DNA from: Moniliella sp. 'wahieum'
Lineage: Eukaryota; Basidiomycota; Moniliellomycetes; Moniliellales; Moniliellaceae
Direction of reading: 5' to 3'
DNA length: 64,000 nt
Assembly (NCBI GenBank): GCA_003971905.1
Contig: RSEE01000078.1
Span: forward strand, 124,001-188,000
Shown here: piece by piece, positions 23,093-34,090 of the stretch
How positions within the stretch are numbered: the first letter of the stretch is position 1
Layout of the letters: each line of letters opens with the position of its first letter
Program-made: the position numbers and the translations under genes
Notes under the pieces: model-generated
What the model was told of the DNA's origin: nothing
The model's database searches: none
Seen by the model: only the letters and a program-made list of their open reading frames with translations

Positions 23093-26000
23093 TTAGCCGT
23101 GATAGGGAGGTGGATAGTCGAGCAGACGCTGGTTTGGGGCAGCGTAATAGCTGGGCAAGTAGTCAGGGAAGTACATGTGCTGCCCATAGACCATGGCAGT
23201 AGGGGCGTAGAGATCTCGGTAGTAGAGCATGGGCGTAGGCCAGCCCGCCTCGCCGACCCGGATCGTGCGAGACTCGGTGTTGGGATCGATGCGTGTTCCC
23301 ACGGGTGGGATCCGCACCTTGGCCGATTGCAGCTCGGTGTCAGAGACAGTGTAACGGGAGATGCGTGCAGAAGCCACTCGTTCCACTCCACGGTAGAAGA
23401 TGTACTGACACCATCGGTCATCATCCGCCGGGTCCACATCGAGCATCTTGCCCTCGTCCACCAGGATGCCATAGGGGGAGGGCCGAGGTGCATGTGGCTC
23501 GGTCACCAAGTAGCCCAAGAAGACAGTTGGGTGGGGGAAAGCGGCCGCCAAATGGGTGGCAATGGCTGTACTCTGCAGTTCCCGATCCAGCGCATCTTCT
23601 TCCTGTCCATTGTGCGACACCCACACCATCGTCTCCACCCCGTACACGTCGAGCCAGGCTTCGATCGCGGGTGCAGTTCGCCCTGCGGCGATGGGAGCAG
23701 ATGGTGGGTTGAATTGATAATGGGGAAGCGAGAAAGAAGGATGGCACCCCATGTGTGTTTTTGCGGTCCGGGCCCATATCCGCATACACCCAATCGGTAA
23801 GAGAGCCATTGGGTCAAGCTGTTTCTAGTTAGACTATGCCCCGCTAAGAACAAGAAAAGGTTATAGAGAGGGGGACATACTCGCGATTACCATAGACGAC
23901 ACGTTGCAAGTCCGTTTCGAGCAGACCCACCACATCAAGCTTGTGTGGAGATAGAGGTCACTAAGACGGGTGCCGGACTCCCACATTTCTTGGTCCAGAC
24001 CAAAATGAACCGTGTGGATGCCGACAGTCATGACTCGGTGGTGAGTTTGAGCTGCATCAGGGGGTTGATGATGGGTTTGTGCCAAATTGGGACAGGAAGA
24101 CTCAGAAGGGATATCAGCACCACCAAGAGCGTCAGAACCGTCCCTGCAGCAGATTTGGCCTTGAGGGAAGGTGTTTGCCTCTCAGGCGAAGGCGCGCGAT
24201 CTGTTTTTTCCGCCGGCGTGGGCTCTTGCTTGCCTGTAGCTGCGGGCTCGATCTCGGATCTAGATGAAGGCAAGGCCACGGCGGCCGCCAAGAAAGCTTG
24301 AGAGATGATGATCATCATCCCCGACCGTTCCCGGAAGAAGGGGCCAATGATAGGAACGAAGGCATAGGCGACCGTCAATACCTGGAAGAAAGTGATTAGC
24401 GCCGACGCGAACCACATGGCGGCAGCAGGAGCAAATCCTTGACCCGCCATACGCAGCAAAACGTGCACGATCACTCTTGGGAGGCAGAGGGGCACTAGCA
24501 GCAGGGCAGGAAAGGCGGCCCAGTTATCAACCCAGTAAACCCAAAGAAGTGCTGAAGTCGCAACGGCCGTTAGCGAGAGAGAGGTGAACCGGGAAATAGG
24601 GCGCGACGAAAGGAAGATCCCAATAGCGAAGGCAAGCAGAACAATCCACCCGTGCTTCAATGGTTCGGACCAGAAATTGGGTACCCGGTCCAAGTCCAGG
24701 AGATGAGTGTCCCAGCATCCGAAAGGTACATGGGAAGCGTGTAGAGGGCTACTGCCGAGCCAAGGATCCCGACAAGACGATTGGCCCTTTCCACAGACTG
24801 CACCTCTCGGGGGCAGCGCCTCGGAGGCCTCAACAGAAGCATCATGTAAAGTGTTTCCAGGCCTCGACACACGTTCGGCGAAAGCGAGTAGAGCAACAAC
24901 GAGCCAAGACGGTTCCATCCCGCATGAGGTCCATTTCCGGTGCCTTCTCCATTGTTCATGCCCAATTAAGCATATCAGGAACGATGCCCATCGGGTTGCC
25001 TTCGTGCGGGCTGGCTGGGCGCATAAAGGGCGCAAGGGGGTGATTGCCAAAGCATGCGTACTTGGCCAACATGGTCAAGAGCAGGCCCAACAAAAATCGC
25101 ACCAGTTGGCTGCGCACGGCTTGGGGATGAGCAAGGGCGGCATGCCCCCACTCTAAGTGTAGCCGAATTGCTGCCGCACCAGCAGCCAATGTGACCAGCA
25201 GAGTCTGCCATGGGGACTTTGGACCCTCCAAGAGCCAGGGCAAGGAGTTCCAACAAGTGGAGCAAAAGGAATCGAGCCGAGGCATGGGTGGGTCCCTTGA
25301 GTCCCCTCAGCGGGGCGCCAATCAAGTCGATGCGTACCTTTCCTTGGGAGAAAAAGAGATTGCGCAGGAACGGGAGACAGAGCAGGACCAAACCAAAATT
25401 GGAAAAGTACCACCATTTCTTCCCCCCCAGCAGCGAGGTTGTAGACCGAGAAGTAAAACAGTACTGGAAAAACGTTGGTCGTACTGGTCCAAAAGAGGAA
25501 TTGCCAATAGACATCAGAAAGGAGAGCGAGGTAGGTACGCCAAGCCGGGATCGGTTCAGCCACCGGCCACTCCCTGAAGCCTCCTCCGCGGGCAAATGCA
25601 CCGCAGCACTCGCCACTGCTTTTCAGAGTGCTTCTGCTCGCTGGACGCAACGAGAAGCTCAGTTGCAGGATCGAAGACGTAGCCAAGGTGAAACGTGATA
25701 TGACGCAAGTCGAATCCCGAGGGGCGTCGAAGGCAATGTCGGTCAGGATCAGGCCCCATTCAAAACAAGAATAGATGGAGTACATGCCAGGCACCTCAAG
25801 AACCTTGTGTTGATAGAAAAAGTACACCATAAACGGAGTGCAGCAAAGAAGCGATGCACGAAAGGGCCCGCATGCGCCATCCAGTCATGCCCTTGCGAGG
25901 GATTAGCCCGTCCGGCAGCTGGGTCAAGCAGATGCCCATCCAAGGCACAGTCAAGGCAATGTAGGCACCCATGGCAATGTCGTGCACGTCGTGGTCGTCG

Positions 26001-26395
26001 GAGCTGGTGATGTACACCCATCCACCGCAGGAGATGGTGCGCAGCGTACCAACCACGAGCACGATCCAGGCAGCGCGACGCGAGCGTCTATCGGACGGAG
26101 GCTGGAGCGCGATGACAAGCGCGCAGAGACCGACCAGCAGGCGAGGGCCACTGGTCATGGCGATGAAAATCTGGAAAACGTTGCGCTCTGGGTACCAGTC
26201 GCCAATTGTGGCACTGACGCTGGGCCACCATTCGTCGGGTAAGCGGCCACTCCGTTCTTGACCACCTTGTGGTAGTGCAGGGCCAAGGCGAGCAGAGGGC
26301 TACGAGGAAGCCCAAGCCGCCCAGGAGGGTGTGGGCACGCTCACGACGCTGGCGCGGGCGGACCAGAGCGGGCGCTCGCCAGCGTAGGTCGCCAT
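23093..26395 (-). CDS. CWH43: CWH43, GPI-anchor lipid remodelling protein
   Basis: ER membrane protein that exchanges the diacylglycerol of GPI anchors for ceramide (known in yeast). It combines a PGAP2/Frag1-like N-terminal part with a PGAP2-interacting C-terminal part. ATG 26395 gives MATYAGERPLWSA; then NGVAAYPDEWWPSVSATIGD, WYPERNVFQIFIAMTSGPRL and more Frag1-like helices. The middle has SDVYWQFLFWTSTTN, YNLAAGGEEMV and many membrane helices. The C-terminal endonuclease/exonuclease/phosphatase-like domain shows VGIHTVHFGLDQEMW, GLLETDLQRVVYGNR, an intron at 23819-23880, then DLTQWL, YGPGPQKHTWGAILLSRFPI, NSTHHLLPSPQGELAPAIEA, SHNGQEEDALDRELQS, FLGYLVTEPH and DVDPADDDRWCQYIFYRG. It stops at 23093-23095. 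Slips recur in the membrane part (near 26300, 26250, 25800, 24930, 24650) and near 23690. All domains occur in the expected order, so it is one gene. Confidence 0.92.
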
Positions 26396-26975
26396 GCGGA
26401 ACACTGCAGAGGACGGAGGGCCGGGAGACGGACGGAAGGAGGTGCGGATGCAACCGGAAGAAGAGAGGCCCGAACCGGAAGAGGCGGCGCGACAAGCGTT
26501 CGGCCTCTGGGCTTGAATATCCTGAATCTTTTGAATGAGCGCTTTTGAGCACTGCTCCACCGTCGCACACTGCCCGCGTGCTGACGCGCATACCAGGCAC
26601 TGGGGCTTGCATGCACGGCGTTCCTATTGTCGCACGTCGATCCAAACAATGCATCAGTGTGATGCACTGTCACAGTCACCGCCACGCGTCACGCTTCACT
26701 ATTCACTAGCTTGCAAGAGCTAGTCACTCGCATCTCGCCACTAGCCACTAGCACTCGCACCGGGTCTTCCTCAACTGGCTCCCCCTCCCTTGGCGTTGGC
26801 CACCAAGTACATACATGGCATCACGCGCGCAACGGTGCCACCGCCACCTATCCATCCCCATCATAATCACCATCACCGTCGCCATCCTCGGATCCTGGGC
26901 ACAAGTTTCACATTTCACGGGAGCCACCCCTGCACCACCCATCCGGCCATCACACACACATCCGCGTCTTCAAGC
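26396..26975. other. Promoter of CWH43 and 3' flank of the GNAT-like gene
   Basis: Contains a GTCAC/TGACG-rich stretch with ACTAGC motifs at 26640-26760, about 250-360 bases upstream of the CWH43 ATG. No gene is seen. Confidence 0.5.
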
Positions 26976-28264
26976 TCACGCTGGGTACTCCACCGCGCTC
27001 CAGCAGCGCGCGCCGCGGTCCGCGTCCCAGCCCAAGCGCGCAAAGAACCGCAAGCCCGCCGGGTTGTTGTATTCGGTCGAAGAGGAGCAAGCAGGCCGGG
27101 TGGACGCGACCCTCGGAGCCGAGGGCTGGAACAGGGATGGCCAAAGCTTCCAATGTCGGAGCCAGGGCGGCCCAGTATCTAGCGGCATAGAGAGCGACGA
27201 GGTCATGGCCTACCTGTTGCTTGCCTTGCCCACGGCGGTGAGTGGGGGTGACATGCAAGGAGGCCAGTGTGAGGGCCGAGTGAGTTGCTACCCATGCTAC
27301 TGGCCCTTCGTCCCTCAAGCAGGCAGAGAGACGGGCGGCGGTACGTAGGTAACTAAGTGGGAAGCCGATGTGGTTCCCCCCTGTACTTGAACCAGGTCCT
27401 TGGGTTTCAGGCAGTCGGCCACCAGACCATTCAGTGTCCCGTCCCGCCGGCTCTGCTCGTACACCTCCACGTCCGACAGAGCGGGCGGTCGATGAAACAA
27501 GAGACAAGAGGAACGGTACACCGGTCGGAGCCCAAGGGAGGGAAGGTTCATTGCCTCTCGTTCGACCAACCCACTCACCCCATGGAGATGTAGCGCGCCG
27601 CCTCCCGCCCGTCGGAACAAAGGCGGAAGAAGCTCGGCCAAAATCCACTCAATGGCGCGTTTGGTCTCTCTTGCGCAATGGGCCAGGTGAGGGTCATTTG
27701 GCTCCCAGCTCGGCCAACGTAGGCCCTCCCACCACTTTCTCTTCCTCGCCGGAGCGAAGTGATGCGGCTCGAATGTGGGGTCCAACCCTTGAATGTGGTA
27801 GGGTGTATGGTAGCATGCCCACACCCATGTTGGCCCAGAAGAGACTCGCTGCTCATCCACACATTGACAACGCCAACCGACGCCGCATCGGCATCTCCAT
27901 CCCGTGTTTCGGGATTGAAGTAGATCATGCCCCAAAACGGCTCGTCCTCCATTTTGTCGTGCGGCTTCGGTTGCGCTGCGCCATCGGACAGGAGATAGGG
28001 AGGGACTTGTCCGAAAGCGAGCCGGATCACTTGATCATCGGGCCAGGTGGGGGCCGGAAGATCCGTCTTGGCAAGGGGGCGGTGGAGGTCAGGCCATGCA
28101 GCCAGGTTGGTAACGTCCTGGGGGATGGCACGGTCGAACACGGCGGTAGTGAGAAGTAAATTGCGGAAGAGCTGAGAGCCTACATCTTGGGTCAAGTGGG
28201 CGACAAGGCGGTTAAAGTCCAGCTGGACTAGGGGGCGGGTGGGGAAATGCTGGGAAGTGGTCAT
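26976..28264 (-). CDS. Putative GNAT-type acetyltransferase, possibly two-domain
   Basis: ATG 28264 gives MTTSQHFPTRPLVQLDFNRL. The N-terminal half contains FWGMIYFNPETRDGD, SVGVVNVWMSS, HCARETKRAIEWILAELL and a NLPSLGLRPVYRSS segment that resembles the end of a GNAT fold. The C-terminal half has GPVAWVATHSALTLASLHVT followed by PTHRR and GLGK-like residues near 27250. This is the acetyl-CoA-binding signature (R/Q-X-X-G-X-G/A) position of GNAT proteins. Then come HDLVALYAARY and a final NNPAGLRFFARLGWDAD, typical of the last GNAT strand. It stops at 26976-26978. Slips or introns occur near 27715, 27690, 27570, 27350, 27240 and 27070, so the exact protein is uncertain. Substrate unknown. The GNAT call rests mainly on the C-terminal half; the two-domain reading is an inference. 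Confidence 0.55.
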
Positions 28265-28710
28265 GGTGAGGTGGACGGGGACGCCGAATGGCGTCCGGTT
28301 CAGTCACTAGATTGATTTAGTGACTCCTTCAGGCTGGCACAGCTGCCACGCCAATTTCTATCTCCGAAAGGCGCTGAAATAAAGAAGACCTTTGAAATAG
28401 TTATGTCTCAAGCTTCCACTCTCCGAAGACATCCAATGAAACCCCAGTGGAGCTGCCCTCGCACCCTTCGCATTGGTCCGTCTGGGCATTCCCTCAGGCC
28501 TCAGGCCTGAAGCCCTCATCCTCATCCCTCATCCCTCAATCTCTCTCACGTATTGGACTGACCACCACACCCGTGACGCTCCTATACTCGCTGTTTGCTC
28601 GCAAACAGAGGGACAGTGGCGCCCATCCAACCGACGCAGGAGAGTGCCACTGTGCTAAAACAAACACAGATGCAGCATGGCAAAGCGACGTTACGAACTT
28701 ACTCGCACCT
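28265..28710. other. Short intergenic interval with motif clusters
   Basis: Between the ABM gene stop and the GNAT-like gene start, both minus. It holds AGTCACTAG...TAGTGACT at 28302-28325 and CCTCAGGCCTCAGGCCTGAAG-like palindromes at 28493-28513. No gene is seen. Confidence 0.5.
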
Positions 28711-29190
28711 TTAGGCAACGGGCGTAAGGAAGACAACCGTCGAGTGGCCGTCCTGGATGTAAGGAGTGACGACACGGTTGAACTCCTTGCCGTGCTCGGT
28801 AGCCATGTGGGCCTTGAGGCATCGTCGCTGTTCACACGTTCGCATGTCAGTCGTACTGCTGGGTTCGATTTCGCAGCGTGCCTGTCTAGCCTTGCGTGCC
28901 CCGGGCACATGCATTGTGTAGAGACCAAGGGGAAAGAGAGAGGCATCAAGCACCAGGAGAAGATCCAAGCAAGGCTGACGGGGCTGTGGGAGGGGGCGGA
29001 CAACGTACTCAGCGTAAGTCTCCTCGACGTGGAACTCGTCTGGGCTGTCGGCCTTGGTGTAGACGACAAAGCGGACGTTGCCAGGCTCGTTGGCGCGGAT
29101 GGTCTTAGCCAGGTTGGAGAGCAGCTCGGCGACCTTGGCGCGCTGGCCGGGGAGCGCGGTCATGGTAGCGTACAGAACCTTGGCGGGCAT
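28711..29190 (-). CDS. Small antibiotic-biosynthesis-monooxygenase (ABM) domain protein
   Basis: Dimeric alpha-beta-barrel protein of about 100 residues; the family includes heme- or quinone-modifying monooxygenases and many uncharacterised stress proteins. ATG 29190 gives MPAKVLYATMTALPGQRAKV, then ELLSNLAKTIRANEPGN, VRFVVYTKADSPDEFHVEET and YA, followed by a 181-nt intron (28828-29008, GTACGT donor, GAACAG acceptor), the longest well-defined one here. Exon 2 has DDDAS, KAHMATEHGKEFNRVVTPYI and TVVFLTPVA, stopping at 28711-28713. One base is missing between ACGATGCCTC and AAGGCCCAC. The core motifs (Y-x-x-E at the strand end; AHMATEH helix) fit the family. The specific reaction cannot be told. 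Confidence 0.82.
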   Translation of the reverse strand: MPAKVLYATMTALPGQRAKVAELLSNLAKTIRANEPGNVRFVVYTKADSPDEFHVEETYAEYVVRPLPQPRQPCLDLLLVLDASLFPLGLYTMHVPGARKARQARCEIEPSSTTDMRTCEQRRCLKAHMATEHGKEFNRVVTPYIQDGHSTVVFLTPVA

Positions 29191-30830
29191 GGCGGTATGG
29201 GTGGGTAGGTGCAAGTGGCTGTGGAGAGGAGAGAGTGGCAGAGGCGAGAAGGTGCTGGGGTATATAAACACCAACTGACCCGTGCTCTGGCCCACGCGCT
29301 GAGCCGAACACGAGGGGGACGGGAACGTTTGAAATGGTGTGGCACCCCGCCCAGTTGGCTCACCCCCACTCGCCTGGGCCAGGCACGCAGGGCTCAGCCT
29401 GGGACTGAGAGCTGAGGCTCAGCTGGCTCAGCGGCTCAGCCCACAGTGGGACCGAGCACACTGCGTCTCAGTCTCGCCACCGCCGAACTTGCGCCGCTCC
29501 GGAGCATATCCGTCGTCAAATTCGTCGATGAGGTCGACGGGGGTCAGTCGTCACGCATCAGCTGACGCCCTGAAGCGGTGATTCGGATCGGGCACATCGC
29601 GCGTTCTTGATGTTACGTCATTAACATTTCATTCCAGGGCGCCCAAACCGCGTGAGTTCCGTCGCGTCGGAGAGAAGCCATGCCACTTCGACGTCTTCAA
29701 CTTCAACGGTTGAAGCTTGAAGCTTGAAGCTTCACGTTCAAGGTTCAAGACGTTCTAGCCTCCTCGAGAGCAATCTGGACTCCCGCTCTCAGCGCTGCTC
29801 AGCGCTCAGCCTCTCTCAGGTCTCAGCCCCCTAGGCCTTAAATAAGGCCACAGTATGCCTCGGCGACGGGGACGTCAAGGCAAAGGCAGGGCCCCGAGGG
29901 CACTGCGTGGCGTGAAACTGGGGCTGTGCTGCAAAACGCGATATATATTAAGTAGGGAGAAGGAGCACTCATATTTTGACGGTCTGCTGAGTTCGTCCAG
30001 TTCAACAGCTTCTCCACTCTTCTTCGGGTCTCAGATCCACCTATCTCGGAGAAAATTCAGCACCGTATTGAAAATACGGAGAGGGCAGAGATGGTTGGGT
30101 TGGACCGAGTTGACCCTGCCTGGGATCAAGCATGTGCTTTAAAAAGCTTTTTAGTAATTGGAGGTGCTTAGGTTGTGAGCAAAAAAGTGGTCGTGGGGGC
30201 CCCACGCCAAGCTATCTTCCGACGATCCACAATAACTGTTTAACGTTGAGGCTGAACCCTGAGGCCTGAGGTCAAGCCTGAGCGCCCGAGCATGAGCCCC
30301 TCTGGGATGTAACAACACATGTGAATCATCGATCAGCCCTCAGAAGACCTCAGGGGAGTTGGATACATACACGCGTACCAGGGGTATACTGGCCCACGGA
30401 GGAGATCAGGCGAGCCGAAGTAGATGGGGGTTATATAATAAGCGGGACAAGGAGGGTGGTTGGCGCTTTGCTATCTGAACTGCATTGTTAGTACCTGATC
30501 GCAGCCGGCCCATCTTGATATGGAACCACAAGAGCAAGGGACAGAACGGGACAGATAGAGGCAAGTGAACGGTCGATGAACATGATGAGGTCAACAGCTC
30601 ACGACAGATGTGCTGGGAACAGGAAAGCGAGAGCAAGAGCAACGTGAGCGACGTAACTAGTAACTAGTGACTAGTGACTAGCTCCGAGTCTCGAGTGCTA
30701 CTGAATGAATATACATCTTTGATGGGGGGGGGGGATATGTGGGGCATGAAACATGAAGCTTGAAGATTCAACGCAGAGCCGAAAGCGTAGGACGGGGCAT
30801 GAGAGGAAAACGAAAGAGGGATGTATGGGG
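29191..30830. other. Gene-poor interval rich in short palindromic motifs
   Basis: Contains GAGGCTCAGCTGGCTCAGCG repeats at 29410-29440, a long TTGAAGCTTGAAGCTTGAAG cluster with AACGGTTGAA at 29700-29750, CCTGAGGCCTGAGG at 30256-30272, TAACTAGTAACTAGTGACTA at 30655-30684 and a G10 run at 30725-30734. A 95-codon frame at 29855-30142 follows a TTAAATAAGG stretch, but I do not consider it supported. Confidence 0.5.
29261..29268 (-). promoter_or_regulatory. TATA box of the ABM-domain gene
   Basis: TTTATATA on the minus strand, 71 bases upstream of the ATG at 29190 and followed by CCCCAGCACC. It is in a normal position for a fungal TATA element. Confidence 0.55.
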
Positions 30831-33800
30831 TTAAGCAAGGTACCGTTCGTTGAGCAAGGTGATCTCGCGGGCAAGCATGCCCCACGTGAGGCGAAGCGAG
30901 CGCTGGGAGAGGGGAGAGGCATGACCAAAGGCCAACAGACCATATCCACACGGAGGCGTCTGCCCTTCCCACCGTCTCACAGCTGTACCGGCACCCAGAT
31001 CCACTTCCAGGTCCTTCTCCTTGTCCAAATCATAGATCTCTTCCAACACGGTGCCAGTGGAGGTAGGACGGGCAAAGAGCAATCCGCTTGCGGTGCTGTG
31101 GGCCACGACTTGATTTGACGCAAATGCTGCTGACACTCTGGAAGCGGGTGCAACACATCCCCACCGACCGGCGGCGACACTGGAGCGAATGGGCATGGGC
31201 CATATCATCGATGGGAGCTGCGGGGGCCAGGATGGGTGAACAGGACGCGGAGCGGATGAAGAAGTATACCTTCGGCCTCGCACAGGCTGGGGGGCAGGAC
31301 GCTCGACGGGAGTGGACGCGTGCAAGGTACGTCTCCCACCCACGAAGTTCCCAGAAGAAGAGAAGGTGGGGCTGAATGAGGATGTTTAGCCTTCGAGAGC
31401 GGACAAAAAGGTAGGCTTCCACAAGAGAGAGGTCGAGATGGGCCATGACATAGGCCAACGATAGTGGATGACCGAGATACTCCGACGCGACAGTGGACAA
31501 GCACTTTGCCCCCCTTGCGCCGTGCTGCCTCAATATACTCGACAGCTTCTTTCATTGTCGAACGCAACGGATCGATCCCATCGTCCGAAACGTTGAGCAA
31601 ATTCAAACCGACATACGTCCCGCCGCTTGCTCCGCCCAGAGGCAATTGGCCAACACAGCAGGCATCGCCTCCGTCGAAACTTTTCCAGGCTCTTTCCCAT
31701 GAACGTAGACGCTGTCGCAGCCTCCATGCCAGAGGGGAGGAGAGCGCAGACTCACCCACAGATACAACGTGAGTGATTCCCATGCGCGGAGCATGCCTGC
31801 GTTCATAGCATGATTAAGGTTGCCGAGATACAGAAAGTCCAAGATACGGGAGGGAAAGGATCCTTCAAAGAGCGGATCATAAAACCATCCATATTTGACT
31901 TGTGGGCTCGGGGTCGGCGCGGGCGATTCAAAGCGCTTTGCGATCCGTTCTTCAATGTGGCTGAGAAGGGTACCTCGTGTGGGTACACAAAAAAGGAGCG
32001 GCGAAGCTCATTTTGAAGAGTAAGATATGCCTCTGGTAAGGTGAGGCCAGGCCTTGTGGTCAATAAATACGTCAAGGCCAAGATGGACGTTTCAGTGTAG
32101 CCATCGCCACAGTGGATGAGCATTTTGCGCGGCAAAAACCCCTTCATCTGAGAGAAGGCTGGGTCGGTTTGCTGCTTGATCCATACAGCCAAGTTGATCA
32201 TATCGTCGGCATATGCAGTAGCGGAAGAGGCCTTCGACTCAGGCGTCGCACACTCTAGCAGCACCACATTCGTCAGAGGCACCGGCACGCTACCGGTTCG
32301 TTCCTGAGGGGGCGAGGTCGCGACGAGGCCCGCTTCTGGGGTCCAAAGGAGATCCCGTCTCCTTTTGTTCCTCTCTGGCTTGCAAAGTAGGCTTCTTGCA
32401 AAGTATCCATGTAGGTAGCGACTTGATCTAACCGCTCATCGCCGGGCATTCTGCCCCGATCATGTACCTCGATACACACAGCGTAATTTTGGGGGTTCGT
32501 CCGTGAAGCGGCCGCGACCGAGCTCCACTCGTTCTCGGACATGCTGCTGTCAGGGATGGGAAGGTCGCCATTGCTACCAAGAAAAACGTTGGTATCAATC
32601 TCGCTGACACGGGAAAGGGTCTCCATCTCCACCCGCTCCCGCTCAATGAAGTCGATTGGTTTGTCCGGTTGCCCTGTGAGTCCACCGCGACGAGGGAAGG
32701 ACACAGCTGCTCGAACTGCTTAAACGAATCTGCACATTCGGTCAGTCCTCTCCCTTGAGCTCGCTGCACATATGCGGGGCGGGGGGGGGGGGGGGGGGGA
32801 GAGAGAAGAACGACATACCCTTAATTACGAACACGTTGTAACGCAAGGAGCCCAATCCGCGTGCCAGACGCTGACGGTAGATCTGCTCCTGAGCATATTG
32901 GAAACGCTTCGCAAGGCGAATCATACCCTCATGGAGGCCAGTGGGAGCGTAAAGAACCAAATCGGAGATGGTGGCATATTTAGCGCATTGAATGTGGAAA
33001 TTGCGTAGACTTACCCCACTCGACGGGCGGGGGGTTAGGAAGCCGTCGTCGCCAAGGATCTCGGTGGGATAGACCGTAGAAGCCAAAAGAGAATGGCTGG
33101 GTTGGGCCTCGTACGCATACCAGTCCTTGTCATCCTCTTTTTGTGACTGGGGCACGGCAGGTGTCACAGGCGAGGGAGGGTAGCTGCTGAATGAGGAGCT
33201 CGAGGCCGGGGGGAAATGCTGAGACTACTTTGTCGCGAGGAGGCGATGGAGGTAGTATAGGCCGAAGCAGATGAAGCGCTGTCTTCCCTCTGCCGATCAG
33301 CGGAGGGTGGGCTAAGGTCAGAGTAAAGGGATTGGACGGAGGCCCGCTGGGGCGCAGACGGTGAAGAAATGTCGCACCCGTCGCTCCATGGGGAATGACC
33401 AGCACCAGCACCAAACACACGTTCGTCTGGACTAGGCATATCGGCTCGGACAAGTGTCAGACCACGGTAATTGGGTGTGGGCATTCCAGTCACGGGGGCA
33501 CCAAAGAAGAGGTTCTGTGCTGCATTCTCGCCCTCGACGCCGTGGAGAAAAGGAAAAACGACAGCATGGGGCACATCAAGAGCAGCATAGCGCGCCTGCA
33601 GATCAGAGAATTGGGCGGCGGACATCGTGCGCAACAGCGGTGGCGGGTCCTCGAGGTGACCTTGTTCGTTTGTGTCAGAGGTGAGAGGCAGGGGAGGATA
33701 TTGGTCCAGATCAAAGTGTTGGAGGCCCCAAGACGGTCGAGCATGATCGGGATGGATGGGTGGGAGGGTGGGCTGGTGCTCAGAGGAGGGGTTGTGGGGA

Positions 33801-34090
33801 GGTGGGAGGCAGAGAGGGCGGAAAGGGAATGGGAATGGGACTGAGAAGAGTGGCGGGCGACCGTCGACGGGGGCAGCATGGGGGTCGAGGAGGGGTCGGG
33901 TGCGCTGGCACGGGTGGGTTGGTGACGGTCTGCAGGGTGGTAGGCGGTGTTGGGCACGAGGGTGAGTTGGCCTGCGGGCTGGGGGGTCGGGAGGGTGTAC
34001 GGACATGGGTGGCGGGGTGAACTGCTGGGGCGGCTGCTGCTGGGGCGCACACGCGGGGCGACGGTGGAGGGGCACACTGAACTCGGGCAT
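30831..34090 (-). CDS. PPS1: PPS1-type dual-specificity protein phosphatase
   Basis: Large dual-specificity phosphatase related to yeast Pps1, linked to S-phase/cell-cycle control. ATG 34090 (MPEFSVPLHRRP) starts a 170-residue Pro/His-rich disordered region. Next is a rhodanese-like region (LQARYAALDVPHAVVFPFLH; GMPTPNYRGLTLVRAD), then SLRNFHIQCAKYATISDLVL and YAPTGLHEGMIRLAKRF. An intron with donor at 32818 contains a 19-base G run (C on the coding strand). Then come FIERERVEMETLSRVSEI, DNVFLGSNGDLP, a first phosphatase-like loop RKMLIHCGDGYTETSILALT, and the active domain DFLYLGNLNHAMNAGMLR with GGKVLVHCRVGVSRSSTI (HCX5R). Near the end are LEVDLGAGTAVRRWEG and LTWGMLAREITLLNERYLA, stopping at 30831-30833. 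Slips or introns occur near 33170, 32300, 31960, 31470 and 31340. Order and motifs match the family. Confidence 0.9.
32781..32799. repeat. 19-base poly-G run inside a PPS1 intron
   Basis: Uninterrupted G run (C run on the coding strand), within the pyrimidine tract of a PPS1 intron. Its length is probably unreliable given homopolymer errors elsewhere in the window. Confidence 0.8.

Noticed and set aside
23099-23800. 233-codon plus-strand frame opposite CWH43
   Set aside because: It is the antisense shadow of a conserved CWH43 exon; the minus-strand reading carries the family motifs.
29855-30142. 95-codon plus-strand frame after a TTAAATAAGG element
   Set aside because: Basic N-terminus but no conserved pattern, and surrounded by motif repeats; not enough to call a gene.
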